NCBI GenBank assembly: GCA_050260935.1
Contig: JBLNCU010000031.1
Coordinates: forward strand, 1 to 19,408
From: UBA8346 sp050260935
GTDB lineage: Bacteria > Bacillota > UBA4882 > UBA8346
Direction: 5' to 3'
DNA: 19,408 bases
Positions 1 to 7,640 of this stretch are shown piece by piece (within the stretch, counting starts at the first letter, position 1; each line of letters opens with the position of its first letter). The translations under genes were made by a program, and so were the position numbers. The notes beneath the pieces are model-generated. The model did no database searches, had not been told where the DNA came from, and saw only the letters and a list, made by a program, of their open reading frames with translations.

Positions 1-567
1 GGCGGCGGCGGGATGATTGCCACCAATAACTTGAAACAAGCGGAGCATATCAAATTTTTAGTCAATCAAGCCCGTGATGCATCTAGGGGATATTATCATC
101 CTGAGATCGGCTTTAATTACCGGATGACCAATCTGGAAGCGGCACTGGGGCTGGCCCAGTTTGAAAGACTGGCCGGATTTCTGGAGAAAAAAGGGGAGTT
201 TTATCAAATATACCGGCAAACCTTTGCCGGAATTGATAGTGTCAAAGAACAAGAAGCTTTGGGTGACACCCAGACTTCGGCCTGGCTATCGTCGGTAACA
301 ATCAATACAGCTAAAATAGGTCTTTCCATCCCGGAAATTCAGGAAAAACTTAAAACCGAAGGGATTCCGACCAGGAGGATCTTTCCACCGATTACCGAAT
401 TTCCGCCTTACCGGCGATACCAAAAGCAAAGCTTGGATAATTGTTATTCTTTGTATGAAAACGGGCTTAATCTACCGAGTTCTACCGTTAATACATGTGA
501 AGATATTCGACGGGCGGCGGATACATTAGTGAAGGTAGTAAAGAAGTCAGGAGACGCTAGGATGTAA
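1..567 (+). CDS. DegT/DnrJ/EryC1-family sugar aminotransferase (LegC-like), 3' part
   Basis: This is the C-terminal part (188 residues) of a PLP-dependent sugar-nucleotide aminotransferase. The frame is open back to base 1, so the true start and the PLP-binding lysine lie outside the window. The visible part has the GGGGMIATNN stretch that normally follows the lysine, then GFNYRMTNLEAALGLAQ and the family C-terminal PTRRIFPPITEFPPY. In the legionaminic acid pathway such an enzyme puts the 4-amino group on a UDP- or GDP-4-keto-6-deoxy-HexNAc made by a dehydratase, which would be expected just upstream. It is followed after 14 bp by the LegG-like epimerase. The family call is firm. The LegC assignment rests on the neighbours, because PseC- and PglE-type enzymes look alike at this resolution. 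Confidence 0.88.
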   Translation, partial: GGGGMIATNNLKQAEHIKFLVNQARDASRGYYHPEIGFNYRMTNLEAALGLAQFERLAGFLEKKGEFYQIYRQTFAGIDSVKEQEALGDTQTSAWLSSVTINTAKIGLSIPEIQEKLKTEGIPTRRIFPPITEFPPYRRYQKQSLDNCYSLYENGLNLPSSTVNTCEDIRRAADTLVKVVKKSGDARM

Positions 568-581
568 AAGGGGCGACATTC

Positions 582-1742
582 TTGAAAAAAATTGCAGTTG
601 TCACCGGATCAAGAGCCGAATACGGTCTTTTTTACCCATTACTGAAAAAAATCAAAGCCAGTGAAGAATTTTACCTGGATTTAATAGTCACCGGGATGCA
701 CTTATCCCCGGAGTTTGGTTTAACCTACCGGCAGATTGAAGAAGACGGCTTTACTATTACTGAAAAAGTGGAGATGTTATTATCGAGCGATTCCGAGGTC
801 GGCATTACCAAATCAATCGGTTTGGGAGTGATCGGGTTTGCCGATGCGCTGGCCCGAATAAACCCGGATTGTATTCTAATTTTAGGCGATCGTTTTGAGA
901 GCTTTGCGGCGGCTGTGGCCGCTACTGTCGGAAAAATACCAATTGCCCATCTTTACGGAGGAGAATTAACAGAAGGACTACTTGATGAGGCTATCCGGCA
1001 TTCAATTACCAAAATGAGCCAGCTTCATTTTGTGGCAACTGAAGAATACCGTAGGCGAGTAATTCAATTGGGAGAAGAACCCGGCCGCGTTTTTAATGTT
1101 GGAGCCCTGGGCATAGATAATATAAAAAATACCGCTTTATTTACTAAAGAAGAATTGGAGAAAGCTCTGGATTTTGAATTAACTGATAAAACAATATTTG
1201 TGACATTTCATCCGGTGACACTGGAAACAAACACTGCCGCTGAGCAATTTCAAGCGCTTTTAAATGCAATTGACAGTTTTCCAGACCTGCGGGTAATTTT
1301 TACAAAACCCAATGCGGATACAAATGGGAGAATTATCATTACTTTACTCGAGGAATATGTCCGCCAAAACCCCCAAAAGGCTGTGGCTTTTAGTTCATTA
1401 GGCCATCAAAAGTATTTGTCGACTCTTAAATATGTTAGTACGGTGGTGGGAAATTCATCCAGCGGAATCATTGAGGTCCCTTCTTTCGGGATTCCCACTG
1501 TTAATATAGGTGACCGGCAAAGGGGAAGAGTTCAAGCAAAAAGTGTGATTAATTGTTTACCCATAAAAGAAAACATAGTCGCGGGAATAACAAAAGCCTT
1601 TGAGCCGCGGTTCAGAGAAGAATGCCAAAGGGTCCACAACCCTTACGGTGATGGCAACACTGCCGAGAGAATCATAAATATTTTAAAAGACCAAATAAGC
1701 AAAATCAACAATACCAAAAAGACCTTTTACGATCTGGAGTAA
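582..1742 (+). CDS. legG: UDP/GDP-N-acetyl-sugar 2-epimerase, hydrolysing (NeuC/LegG type)
   Basis: This 386-residue protein is of normal length for the NeuC/LegG/WecB-like hydrolysing 2-epimerases. It removes the nucleotide from an NDP-N-acetylated sugar and inverts C2. In a legionaminic acid operon the substrate would be NDP-N,N'-diacetylbacillosamine and the product 2,4-diacetamido-2,4,6-trideoxymannose, the substrate of the synthase. Visible motifs are GSRAEYG (residues 9-15), GDRFE (102-106), HLYGGELTEG and the following DEAIRHSITKMSQLHF (about 123-150), FVTFHPVTLE near 200, and GNSSSGIIE in the C-terminal domain. The start is a TTG preceded by AAAGGGGCG. It sits 14 bp after the aminotransferase and 3 bp before the formyltransferase, clearly in one operon. 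A NeuC-type enzyme together with an aminotransferase argues for legionaminic rather than sialic or pseudaminic acid. Confidence 0.88.
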   Translation: MKKIAVVTGSRAEYGLFYPLLKKIKASEEFYLDLIVTGMHLSPEFGLTYRQIEEDGFTITEKVEMLLSSDSEVGITKSIGLGVIGFADALARINPDCILILGDRFESFAAAVAATVGKIPIAHLYGGELTEGLLDEAIRHSITKMSQLHFVATEEYRRRVIQLGEEPGRVFNVGALGIDNIKNTALFTKEELEKALDFELTDKTIFVTFHPVTLETNTAAEQFQALLNAIDSFPDLRVIFTKPNADTNGRIIITLLEEYVRQNPQKAVAFSSLGHQKYLSTLKYVSTVVGNSSSGIIEVPSFGIPTVNIGDRQRGRVQAKSVINCLPIKENIVAGITKAFEPRFREECQRVHNPYGDGNTAERIINILKDQISKINNTKKTFYDLE

Positions 1743-1745
1743 AAA

Positions 1746-2633
1746 ATGAAAATTGTTTTTATTGGAACAGTGGACTTTTCTAAACAGGCGTTAATCAAAT
1801 TAATTGCAATGAAGGAAAATATATTAGCGGTAATTACCAAAGCCAAGTCGAATTTTAATGCCGATTTTGCTAATCTGACTGAGGTTTGCCGTGAAAATCA
1901 TCTGGAATATAGGTATGCCGATAATATCAATAATAATGATATGTTGACTTATATTAAAGACAAGCAACCCGATGTTATTTTTTGTTTCGGTTGGTCACAA
2001 TTAATTAAAAACGATTTATTAAAGATTCCAAAGATTGGGGTGATCGGGTTTCATCCGGCATTATTGCCTCAAAATCGGGGGAGGCATCCGATTATCTGGG
2101 CTTTGGCTTTAGGATTGACAGAGACCGGTTCCACCTTTTTTTTGATGGATGAGGGAGCAGACAGCGGTGATATTATATCCCAAAAAAAGGTTATGATCGA
2201 TTACTCTGATGATGCTGGAAGTTTATATAAAAAAATCAGCGCTACCGCTCTTCAACAACTGGAAGAATTTGTACCGGCGCTGAAAAGCAATACTTTAAGA
2301 GCCTCAAGACAGAATTCGGTATTGGCGAACTACTGGCGAAAAAGGACGGAAAAGGACGGGGAAATTGATTGGCGAATGTCTTCTTCGGCGATATACAATC
2401 TAGTGAGAGCTTTAACAAAACCTTATGTTGGAGCCCATTTTATCTATAAAGGGAATAAATTTAAAGTATGGCAAGTGGCGGAGGAAAAAGTAGGCTTATA
2501 TAATAACTTGGAACCAGGTAAAGTTATTAAGGTCTATCAGGATAACAGTTTCTTGGTGAAAACGGGTGAAAACTGTATTCGCGTTCTTCGGCATGAATTA
2601 AATGTTACAATTGGCGAGGGAGAATATTTATGA
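1746..2633 (+). CDS. Formyltransferase (Fmt/ArnA-like fold), probable sugar N-formyltransferase
   Basis: This 295-residue protein has a Rossmann-type formyltransferase core followed by an Fmt/ArnA-like C-terminal subdomain (YWRKRTEKDGEIDW and IYNLVRALTKPYVGAHF). The core contains GFHPALLPQNRGRHP (101-115) and MDEGADSGD (134-142). By alignment to methionyl-tRNA formyltransferase, the catalytic His and Asp correspond to H103 and D139, but the usual catalytic Asn two residues before the His is Gly101. The family uses 10-formyl-tetrahydrofolate to formylate an amine. In this operon a sugar amine is a far more likely substrate than Met-tRNA. It starts 3 bp after the epimerase, and its stop overlaps the start of the deacetylase (ATGA). 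By eye, this gene and the next are more AT-rich than the downstream pathway genes, which may mean separate acquisition. The fold is firm and the substrate is inferred. Confidence 0.82.
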   Translation: MKIVFIGTVDFSKQALIKLIAMKENILAVITKAKSNFNADFANLTEVCRENHLEYRYADNINNNDMLTYIKDKQPDVIFCFGWSQLIKNDLLKIPKIGVIGFHPALLPQNRGRHPIIWALALGLTETGSTFFLMDEGADSGDIISQKKVMIDYSDDAGSLYKKISATALQQLEEFVPALKSNTLRASRQNSVLANYWRKRTEKDGEIDWRMSSSAIYNLVRALTKPYVGAHFIYKGNKFKVWQVAEEKVGLYNNLEPGKVIKVYQDNSFLVKTGENCIRVLRHELNVTIGEGEYL

Positions 2634-3289
2634 AATTATTGGTAGTATCCCCCCATATGGATGATGAGACTTTAGGAGCGGGCGGAACCATACTTAAATA
2701 TAAACATTTAGGTAACCAAGTCGCTTGGTTAAACTTTACCAGTGTGAAAGAAGAGTATGGTTATTCCAAAGAGGTTGTTATAAATCGCAAAGATCAATTA
2801 GATGCCGTGCGAAAACTATATCAGGCCGATGAATTTTTAAATCTGGAATTAAAACCCTCCAGTCTTGATGGTTATGAAAAAATATATTTAATCGAGAAAG
2901 TCGGGCAATTTCTCCGGCAAGTTCGACCTAATATGGTGATAGTACCTTTTAAAAATGATGTTCATTCCGATCACCGGGTGTCTTTTGAGATTGTTTATTC
3001 ATGCACTAAAGTGTTCCGGTATCCTTTCGTTGAGACCATCTTAATGATGGAAGTTTTGTCTGAAACGGATTTTGCATCAAGCGATTGCGGTTTTGTGCCC
3101 AATTACTTTGTAGATATTTCGGAGTATTTAGCTAAAAAAATTGAGATAATGAAGATTTATCAAAGTGAAATCGATGTTCATCCCTTCCCGAGAAGTGAGG
3201 AGAATATAAAAGCATTGGCGACTTTACGCGGGGCCGCCTCCGGAAGACAATATGCCGAGGGCTTTATGTTACTTAAAGCGATAAGATAA
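2630..3289 (+). CDS. PIG-L/LmbE family zinc-dependent N-deacetylase
   Basis: This 219-residue protein has the two signature motifs of the family. SPHMDDE near the N-terminus (H9, D12, E13) is the usual AHPDDE motif, and VHSDHR (111-116) supplies the second zinc histidine, H115. Members hydrolyse N-acetyl groups of GlcNAc-type sugars and sugar conjugates. The start codon overlaps the formyltransferase stop by 4 bp, so translation of the two is probably coupled. That coupling suggests a two-step swap in which an acetamido group is deacetylated and the free amine is then formylated. The substrate could be an NDP-sugar, the free trideoxymannose or a nonulosonate; the sequence does not say which. 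The gene is AT-rich like its partner. Confidence 0.85.
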   Translation: MKLLVVSPHMDDETLGAGGTILKYKHLGNQVAWLNFTSVKEEYGYSKEVVINRKDQLDAVRKLYQADEFLNLELKPSSLDGYEKIYLIEKVGQFLRQVRPNMVIVPFKNDVHSDHRVSFEIVYSCTKVFRYPFVETILMMEVLSETDFASSDCGFVPNYFVDISEYLAKKIEIMKIYQSEIDVHPFPRSEENIKALATLRGAASGRQYAEGFMLLKAIR

Positions 3290-3315
3290 CTTTTGTGAAA
3301 AGGGAAAAATTAAAC

Positions 3316-4359
3316 ATGATCCAAATTAGGGCTAAAGTCATTTCAGAAAATTCACCGGTTTTCATCATCGCCGAAGCCGGTGTCAATCACAACGGAAGTC
3401 TGGAAACGGCCAAGAAACTGGTTGATGCCGCCGCTGAAGCCGGCGCTGATGCCGTCAAATTTCAGACTTTTAAAGCTAATCAATTAGTTACCGCCAGCGC
3501 CGAGAAAGCCAATTATCAAAAAGAGGCCACCGGAGCTAACGAATCCCAGTATGAGATGCTTAAAAGGCTGGAGTTGGATCCCCGGCAGCACCTAGAGATT
3601 ATCAACCATTGCAAGACCCGCAGTATCATCTTTTTATCGACTCCCTTCGATTTCGAAAGTGTTGATTTGCTTGAAAAATTTGATATCCCGGCTTATAAAA
3701 TCAGTTCGGGTGATATTACTAATCTGCCATTTCTAGAATACATCGCCAGGAAAAATAAACCGATTATCCTCTCCACCGGAATGGCCAGTATAGGCGAGGT
3801 TGAAGAGGCAGTTGCCACGATCCAGAATACCGGGAACTCCCAAATCGTACTGCTCCATTGTACCTCAAATTATCCTACCCAATATCAAGATGTAAATTTA
3901 AGAGCGATGCTTACCTTGAAACATGTATTTCAACTTCCGGTGGGCTACTCCGACCATACCCTGGGGATTGAGATCCCTACCGCTGCAGTGGCTTTGGGAG
4001 CTTGTGTGATCGAGAAACATTTTACCTTGGACCGCAACCTGCCAGGCCCGGATCACCGGGCTTCCCTGGAACCGGAGCAACTGAAAGCAATGGTAAGCGC
4101 TATCCGGAATGTGGAGAAGGCTTTGGGGGACGGGGTCAAACGCTGCCAGGCGGCTGAGGCCAATGTGAAGGAAGCGGCGCGGAAAAGTATTGTGGCGGTA
4201 AGAGACTTGGCCAAAGGGGAAGTGTTAACCCGTAATGCGCTGGGATTTAAACGGCCGGGGACGGGACTGCCGCCGAAGTTGGTTGATTTTTTGCTGGGGA
4301 AAAAGATAAAGAGGGATATTTTGAAGGATGAGGTTATTGAGTTGGGGGATATCGAGTAA
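3316..4359 (+). CDS. legI: N-acetylneuraminate/legionaminate synthase (NeuB/LegI family)
   Basis: This enzyme condenses phosphoenolpyruvate with an N-acetylated mannose-type sugar to make a nine-carbon nonulosonic acid. The N-terminal TIM barrel shows AEAGVNHNG (19-27), KFQTFKA (48-54), HCTSNYPT (181-188), GYSDHTLG (210-217) and EKHFTLDRNLPGPDH (233-247). The last 60 or so residues are the SAF (antifreeze-like) domain that closes over the active site of the dimer partner. I chose the ATG at 3316 (347 residues), because AAAAGGGA sits about 9 bp in front of it. An upstream GTG at 3295 in the same frame would add seven residues but lacks its own ribosome binding site. With a NeuC-type epimerase and an aminotransferase in the operon, legionaminate is the likely product. 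PseI-type and NeuB-type specificity cannot be separated by eye. Confidence 0.92.
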   Translation: MIQIRAKVISENSPVFIIAEAGVNHNGSLETAKKLVDAAAEAGADAVKFQTFKANQLVTASAEKANYQKEATGANESQYEMLKRLELDPRQHLEIINHCKTRSIIFLSTPFDFESVDLLEKFDIPAYKISSGDITNLPFLEYIARKNKPIILSTGMASIGEVEEAVATIQNTGNSQIVLLHCTSNYPTQYQDVNLRAMLTLKHVFQLPVGYSDHTLGIEIPTAAVALGACVIEKHFTLDRNLPGPDHRASLEPEQLKAMVSAIRNVEKALGDGVKRCQAAEANVKEAARKSIVAVRDLAKGEVLTRNALGFKRPGTGLPPKLVDFLLGKKIKRDILKDEVIELGDIE

Positions 4360-4430
4360 AGTCTGTGTTGCATAGCGCTTCATAAAATGCAACCGGGTTA
4401 AAGTTAACAATCAAATGGAGGACCTTACTT

Positions 4431-5084
4431 TTGCGCAAAGTTTTATTAATCGGCGCCGGCGGCCACGCCAAAGTGGTGCTTGAGTTTTTAAAAAAAACGA
4501 CCGATATTGAGATTGTAGGGTTGATTGAAAAAGACCAAAGTAAAATCGGCGGGAGATTACTGGATCTCCCGGTAATCGGCGCCGATGAGCAATTGGTTCC
4601 GCTTTTAAATGCCGGTGCCACGCATGCGTTGATCACCGTTGGCAGCGTCGGGGATAACTCGATACGGAAAAAGTTGTACGACCAAGTTCAAAGCGCGGGT
4701 TTTAGTTTCATCAATGCCGTGCATCCTCTGGCGGTCGTCTCCGGATACGCTAGATTGGGAACAGGAAACACCTTGATGGCCGGCGCCGTGGTTGGGCCGG
4801 ACACGGTTATCGGCAATAATGTGATTGTCAATACCGGGGCCGTCATCGAACATGATTGCGTTATCGGCGACCACGTCCATATTGCTCCCGGGTCCAAGAT
4901 CGCCGGGGGAGTCCGGATAGGCTCCGGCAGTTTTATCGGGATTGGAGCGGTGATAATCCAGGGTTTGACGGTTGGGGAAAATGTTTTAATCGGGGCCGGG
5001 ACTGTAGTGGTTGATAATATACCCGATAATGCGGTTGTCTTTGGGGCGCCGGGTAAAATCCGGAAGTATAGGGAGAATAAGTGA
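4431..5084 (+). CDS. legH: Hexapeptide-repeat N-acetyltransferase (PglD/NeuD/LegH type)
   Basis: This 217-residue acetyl-CoA-dependent acyltransferase has the two-part PglD/NeuD architecture. An N-terminal Rossmann-like nucleotide-sugar domain starts with LIGAGGHA (6-13), and a left-handed beta-helix of hexapeptide repeats runs from about residue 100 to 200. The segment NTGAVIEHDCVIGDHVHIAPG contains the histidine (about H141) expected as catalytic base, and the protein ends in the usual FGAPGKIRK. In the pathway it would acetylate the 4-amino group made by the aminotransferase, giving the diacetylated sugar for the epimerase. The start is TTG, supported by GGAGG at the expected distance. A 71-bp gap separates it from legI. 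NeuD-type O-acetylation is an alternative role. Confidence 0.87.
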   Translation: MRKVLLIGAGGHAKVVLEFLKKTTDIEIVGLIEKDQSKIGGRLLDLPVIGADEQLVPLLNAGATHALITVGSVGDNSIRKKLYDQVQSAGFSFINAVHPLAVVSGYARLGTGNTLMAGAVVGPDTVIGNNVIVNTGAVIEHDCVIGDHVHIAPGSKIAGGVRIGSGSFIGIGAVIIQGLTVGENVLIGAGTVVVDNIPDNAVVFGAPGKIRKYRENK

Positions 5085-5093
5085 GGGGTAATC

Positions 5094-6164
5094 ATGGAGG
5101 AACTGACCAGATTAGCTTTGATCCGTCCCGAAAAATCCATCAGGGAGGCTATCAGGCAACTGAATGAAAACCGGTTGCAGATATTAATCGTGACGGATGA
5201 GGAGATCAAATTAATCGGCACGATTACCGACGGAGATATCCGGCGGGCGTTAATCAACAACATCACTTTGGACGAGCCCTTGAGCAGAATTATGAACCGG
5301 AACCCGAAGTTTATTTACAACGATGAAGAGGACAAAGCTTACGAATTGATGATGAAGTATAAAATAAAGACCGTTCCGATCGTGGAAGAAGATAAACGGG
5401 TGGTTGATTTGATCTCGATCCAGGATTTCCTGGACCAGAAACCATACAAAAAGAGGTGGGCTTTAAAACCGAACCCGGTTTTCATCATGGCCGGAGGCAA
5501 AGGGACCAGGCTGGATCCTTTTACGAAAATCCTTCCCAAACCGTTGATTCCGATAGGCGACAAACCAATCATCGAAGTGATTATGAGTAATTTTAAAAAA
5601 TACGGGTTTAACAACTTTCTTATTTCCTTGAACTATAAGGCGGAAATCATCAAGCTTTATTTCAGGGAAAACCCGGATGGTTATAATATCTCTTACATAC
5701 AGGAGGAAGAATTTCTGGGGACGGCCGGTTCGCTGGCGCTGGCCAAAGATTATTTGCAGGAAACTTTTATCGTCTCCAATTGTGATGTAATAGTGGATAT
5801 TGATTTTGAGAGTTTGCTCAACTTTCACCGGCGCCATAGAAATCAGGCCACCATTGTCGGAGTGGTAAAAAATATGCAGATACCCTATGGCGTTCTTCAG
5901 GCTAAAGACGGAGTGTTAACCCAGATGACCGAAAAACCGGAATTTGATTTTGTGATCAACTCCGGGGTGTACGCCTTGGAACCGGAGATAATCAGTTATA
6001 TCCAGGACAATCAACCGGTGAACATGCCCGATCTTTTAATGCGGGTTAAAAGTGAAGGCTATAAGGTTGGGGTATTCCCGATCAGTTCCAACTGGTTTGA
6101 TATCGGTCAATGGGAAGAATACCAAAGGACATTGGAGTATTTCAAAAAAGCGGAAGCGTTTTAG
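5094..6164 (+). CDS. ptmE: CBS-domain sugar-1-phosphate nucleotidyltransferase (PtmE type)
   Basis: This 356-residue fusion has two CBS motifs at about residues 1-120, including the ITDGDIRRAL segment. A GlmU/RfbA-like nucleotidyltransferase domain follows from about 127, with the signature MAGGKGTRL (132-140), then LPKPLIPIGDKP (147-158) and the metal-site segment VSNCDVIVD. The same architecture is known in Campylobacter PtmE, which activates glucosamine-1-phosphate with GTP to supply GDP-GlcN for legionaminic acid. By analogy, this gene would provide the GDP-linked precursor of the operon. The CBS pair may sense adenosine nucleotides, but nothing in the sequence proves this. The start ATG has GAGGGG in front and lies 9 bp after the acetyltransferase. 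The PtmE assignment is by architecture and context. Nucleotide preference (GTP versus UTP or CTP) cannot be read here. Confidence 0.85.
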   Translation: MEELTRLALIRPEKSIREAIRQLNENRLQILIVTDEEIKLIGTITDGDIRRALINNITLDEPLSRIMNRNPKFIYNDEEDKAYELMMKYKIKTVPIVEEDKRVVDLISIQDFLDQKPYKKRWALKPNPVFIMAGGKGTRLDPFTKILPKPLIPIGDKPIIEVIMSNFKKYGFNNFLISLNYKAEIIKLYFRENPDGYNISYIQEEEFLGTAGSLALAKDYLQETFIVSNCDVIVDIDFESLLNFHRRHRNQATIVGVVKNMQIPYGVLQAKDGVLTQMTEKPEFDFVINSGVYALEPEIISYIQDNQPVNMPDLLMRVKSEGYKVGVFPISSNWFDIGQWEEYQRTLEYFKKAEAF

Positions 6165-6223
6165 CGTGGGGTTCCGTTATAAATGGAGAACAATCCGGAT
6201 TGTCTGAACGAAAGGGGCCTTCC

Positions 6224-6931
6224 ATGTTTCAAGGAAAAACGGTTTTGGCGTTAATTCCGGCCAGAGGCGGTTCAAAAGGGCTGCCCCGCAAAAATGTGAG
6301 AGATTTGGCAGGTAAACCGTTGCTTGCCTGGTCGATCGAGGCGGCTTTAAAATGCCCATTTTTGGATACTATTGTTGTTAGCACCGAAGACCAGGATATA
6401 GCTGAGGCAGCGAAGAGGTATGGAGCGGAGGCGCCTTTTATCCGTCCGATGGGCTTGGCCACTGATTCGGCCAAAAGTATCGATGTTATCTTGCATGCGA
6501 TAAACTGGTTTGAGGAAAGAGGGCGACATTTTGATCTAATCCTGCTTTTACAACCGACTTCACCGCTGCGAACCGTGGAGGATATTAACGGGGCGTTGGA
6601 TTTTTTTAGTAAAACTAACGCTGATGCGGTGGTATCGGTTTGTGAATGTGAGCATTCCCCTTTATGGATGAATAAACTACCCCCCGATTTTTGCATGAAG
6701 GATTTTATACAGAAAGCGGCCGTCGCCAACAGACAAGATTTAGAGAAATATTACCGTTTAAACGGCGCGCTTTATTTGGCGAAAGTCCGGTACTTAAAAG
6801 AAAATCAAGGATTTTTCGGCGACACTACCTATGCTTATATTATGTCTAACGATAGATCGGTGGACATCGACTCCGAGTCCGATTTAGAATATGCCGCTTT
6901 TATATTAAGCAAATATAATAATAGCCGGTAA
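6224..6931 (+). CDS. legF: CMP-nonulosonate (legionaminate) cytidylyltransferase, NeuA/LegF family
   Basis: This 235-residue enzyme activates a nonulosonic acid with CTP to the CMP-sugar, the donor for glycosyltransferases. The N-terminal nucleotide-binding motif ARGGSKGLPRKN (about 13-24) is followed by VVSTEDQDIAEAAKRYGA, LLLQPTSPLR and a C-terminal DIDSESDLEYA, all typical of NeuA/PseF/LegF proteins. I placed the start at the ATG at 6224, which has AAAGGGG about 7 bp upstream and begins right at the family N-terminus. The frame is open further upstream (to 6110), but that would overlap the previous gene and add 38 unrelated residues. It is the last gene of the sugar operon. No clear intrinsic terminator follows. 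Confidence 0.92.
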   Translation: MFQGKTVLALIPARGGSKGLPRKNVRDLAGKPLLAWSIEAALKCPFLDTIVVSTEDQDIAEAAKRYGAEAPFIRPMGLATDSAKSIDVILHAINWFEERGRHFDLILLLQPTSPLRTVEDINGALDFFSKTNADAVVSVCECEHSPLWMNKLPPDFCMKDFIQKAAVANRQDLEKYYRLNGALYLAKVRYLKENQGFFGDTTYAYIMSNDRSVDIDSESDLEYAAFILSKYNNSR

Positions 6932-7116
6932 AAATGATAAGAAGAAAGTGTCCGTTGATACAAATTTGAAATAGGCAAAAAGAACTATTTATTTTTCCCT
7001 CTTTTTTTCCGAAACTATTAGTAAAAGATAGCTATTATTTTAAATAGCCATTTTCGGCGAATCTTTTTACACCGATGAAGCGATATAAGTGATAGCAGTG
7101 CAAGGAGGTAATTATC

Positions 7117-7494
7117 ATGAAAATCCAATCGGCTACGGCGGGATACTCGGGAAACAATATCGATAACAATCTTAACCCTGAAACAAACACGGTAAGGAAG
7201 TCCCCGGAAAGTCAGAGCAGGCAGGTCCCGGCGCCAGGGCAAACAGGTAATTTACAAACCAAAAATATCGATAAAGATGAGATCGAAACGGCTGTAAAAA
7301 TTGCCAATGAAGCCTTCAACGAAGTAAGCATCGGTTTTCGGTACTCCATAGATAAAAAAACCAACACCGAGGTTATTCAGGTTGTCAGCACGGAAAACGG
7401 CGAGGTTATCCGGCAGTACCCGCCAAAAGAGATACTGAATATGCTGGCCAGGATCTACGATAGGTTGGGGATTTTAGTGGATAAGAAGGTTTAA
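7117..7494 (+). CDS. flaG: Flagellar protein FlaG
   Basis: This is a small 125-residue protein with a low-complexity N-terminal half. The conserved FlaG-type C-terminal domain begins near residue 55: VSIGFRYSIDKKTNTEVIQVV, then GEVIRQYPPKEILNMLARI, then GILVDKKV. FlaG influences filament length in other bacteria, though its exact role is unclear. It precedes fliD here, as it does in many Bacillota. AAGGAGGT stands about 9 bp before the ATG. The 185-bp gap in front of it presumably carries the operon promoter, but I could not find a convincing sigma-D (TAAA-N15-GCCGATAT) or sigma-A site there. Confidence 0.88.
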   Translation: MKIQSATAGYSGNNIDNNLNPETNTVRKSPESQSRQVPAPGQTGNLQTKNIDKDEIETAVKIANEAFNEVSIGFRYSIDKKTNTEVIQVVSTENGEVIRQYPPKEILNMLARIYDRLGILVDKKV

Positions 7495-7502
7495 CTTCTA
7501 CC

Positions 7503-7607
7503 AGGCAACAGGCAAAAGGTAACAGGCATTAGGTGTCTAGGTTATTATCATGGCTTATTGTAAAACTTTTAAGGGATTTTTCTATTGCCCATTGCCTAAT
7601 GCCTAAC
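7503..7607. repeat. Degenerate inverted/short-period repeat between flaG and fliD (MITE-like)
   Basis: The left arm (about 7503-7535) is a string of related short words: CAGGCAA, CAGGCAAA, AGGTAA, CAGGCATT and AGGTGT. The right arm (about 7582-7607) reads TATTGCCCATTGCCTAATGCC. The reverse complement of the right arm matches the left arm, including an exact AGGCATTAGG/CCTAATGCCT pair, so the roughly 105-bp unit could fold into a long imperfect hairpin. No open frame or transposase is present. It may be a small non-autonomous mobile element or an extragenic repeat. I cannot tell whether it also ends the flaG transcript. Confidence 0.6.
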
Positions 7608-7640
7608 TATCTGTAGTGATTATAAGGAGGTTGAATTGTA

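Noticed and set aside
4688..5266. 192-residue minus-strand open frame
   Set aside because: It lies antisense to the acetyltransferase and nucleotidyltransferase, has no ribosome binding site and no family-like sequence. It is a shadow of two clear genes.
6110..6223. 38-residue N-terminal extension of the CMP-sugar synthetase
   Set aside because: It would overlap the preceding gene, has no ribosome binding site, and the family N-terminus starts at the ATG at 6224, which has a good site.
6932..7116. Sigma-D promoter or terminator between the sugar and flagellar operons
   Set aside because: No TAAA-N15-GCCGATAT match was found. A 6-bp inverted repeat (7031-7048, GCTATT/AATAGC) exists but is AT-rich and not followed by a T-run. 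T-rich stretches near 6987-7010 have no stem.
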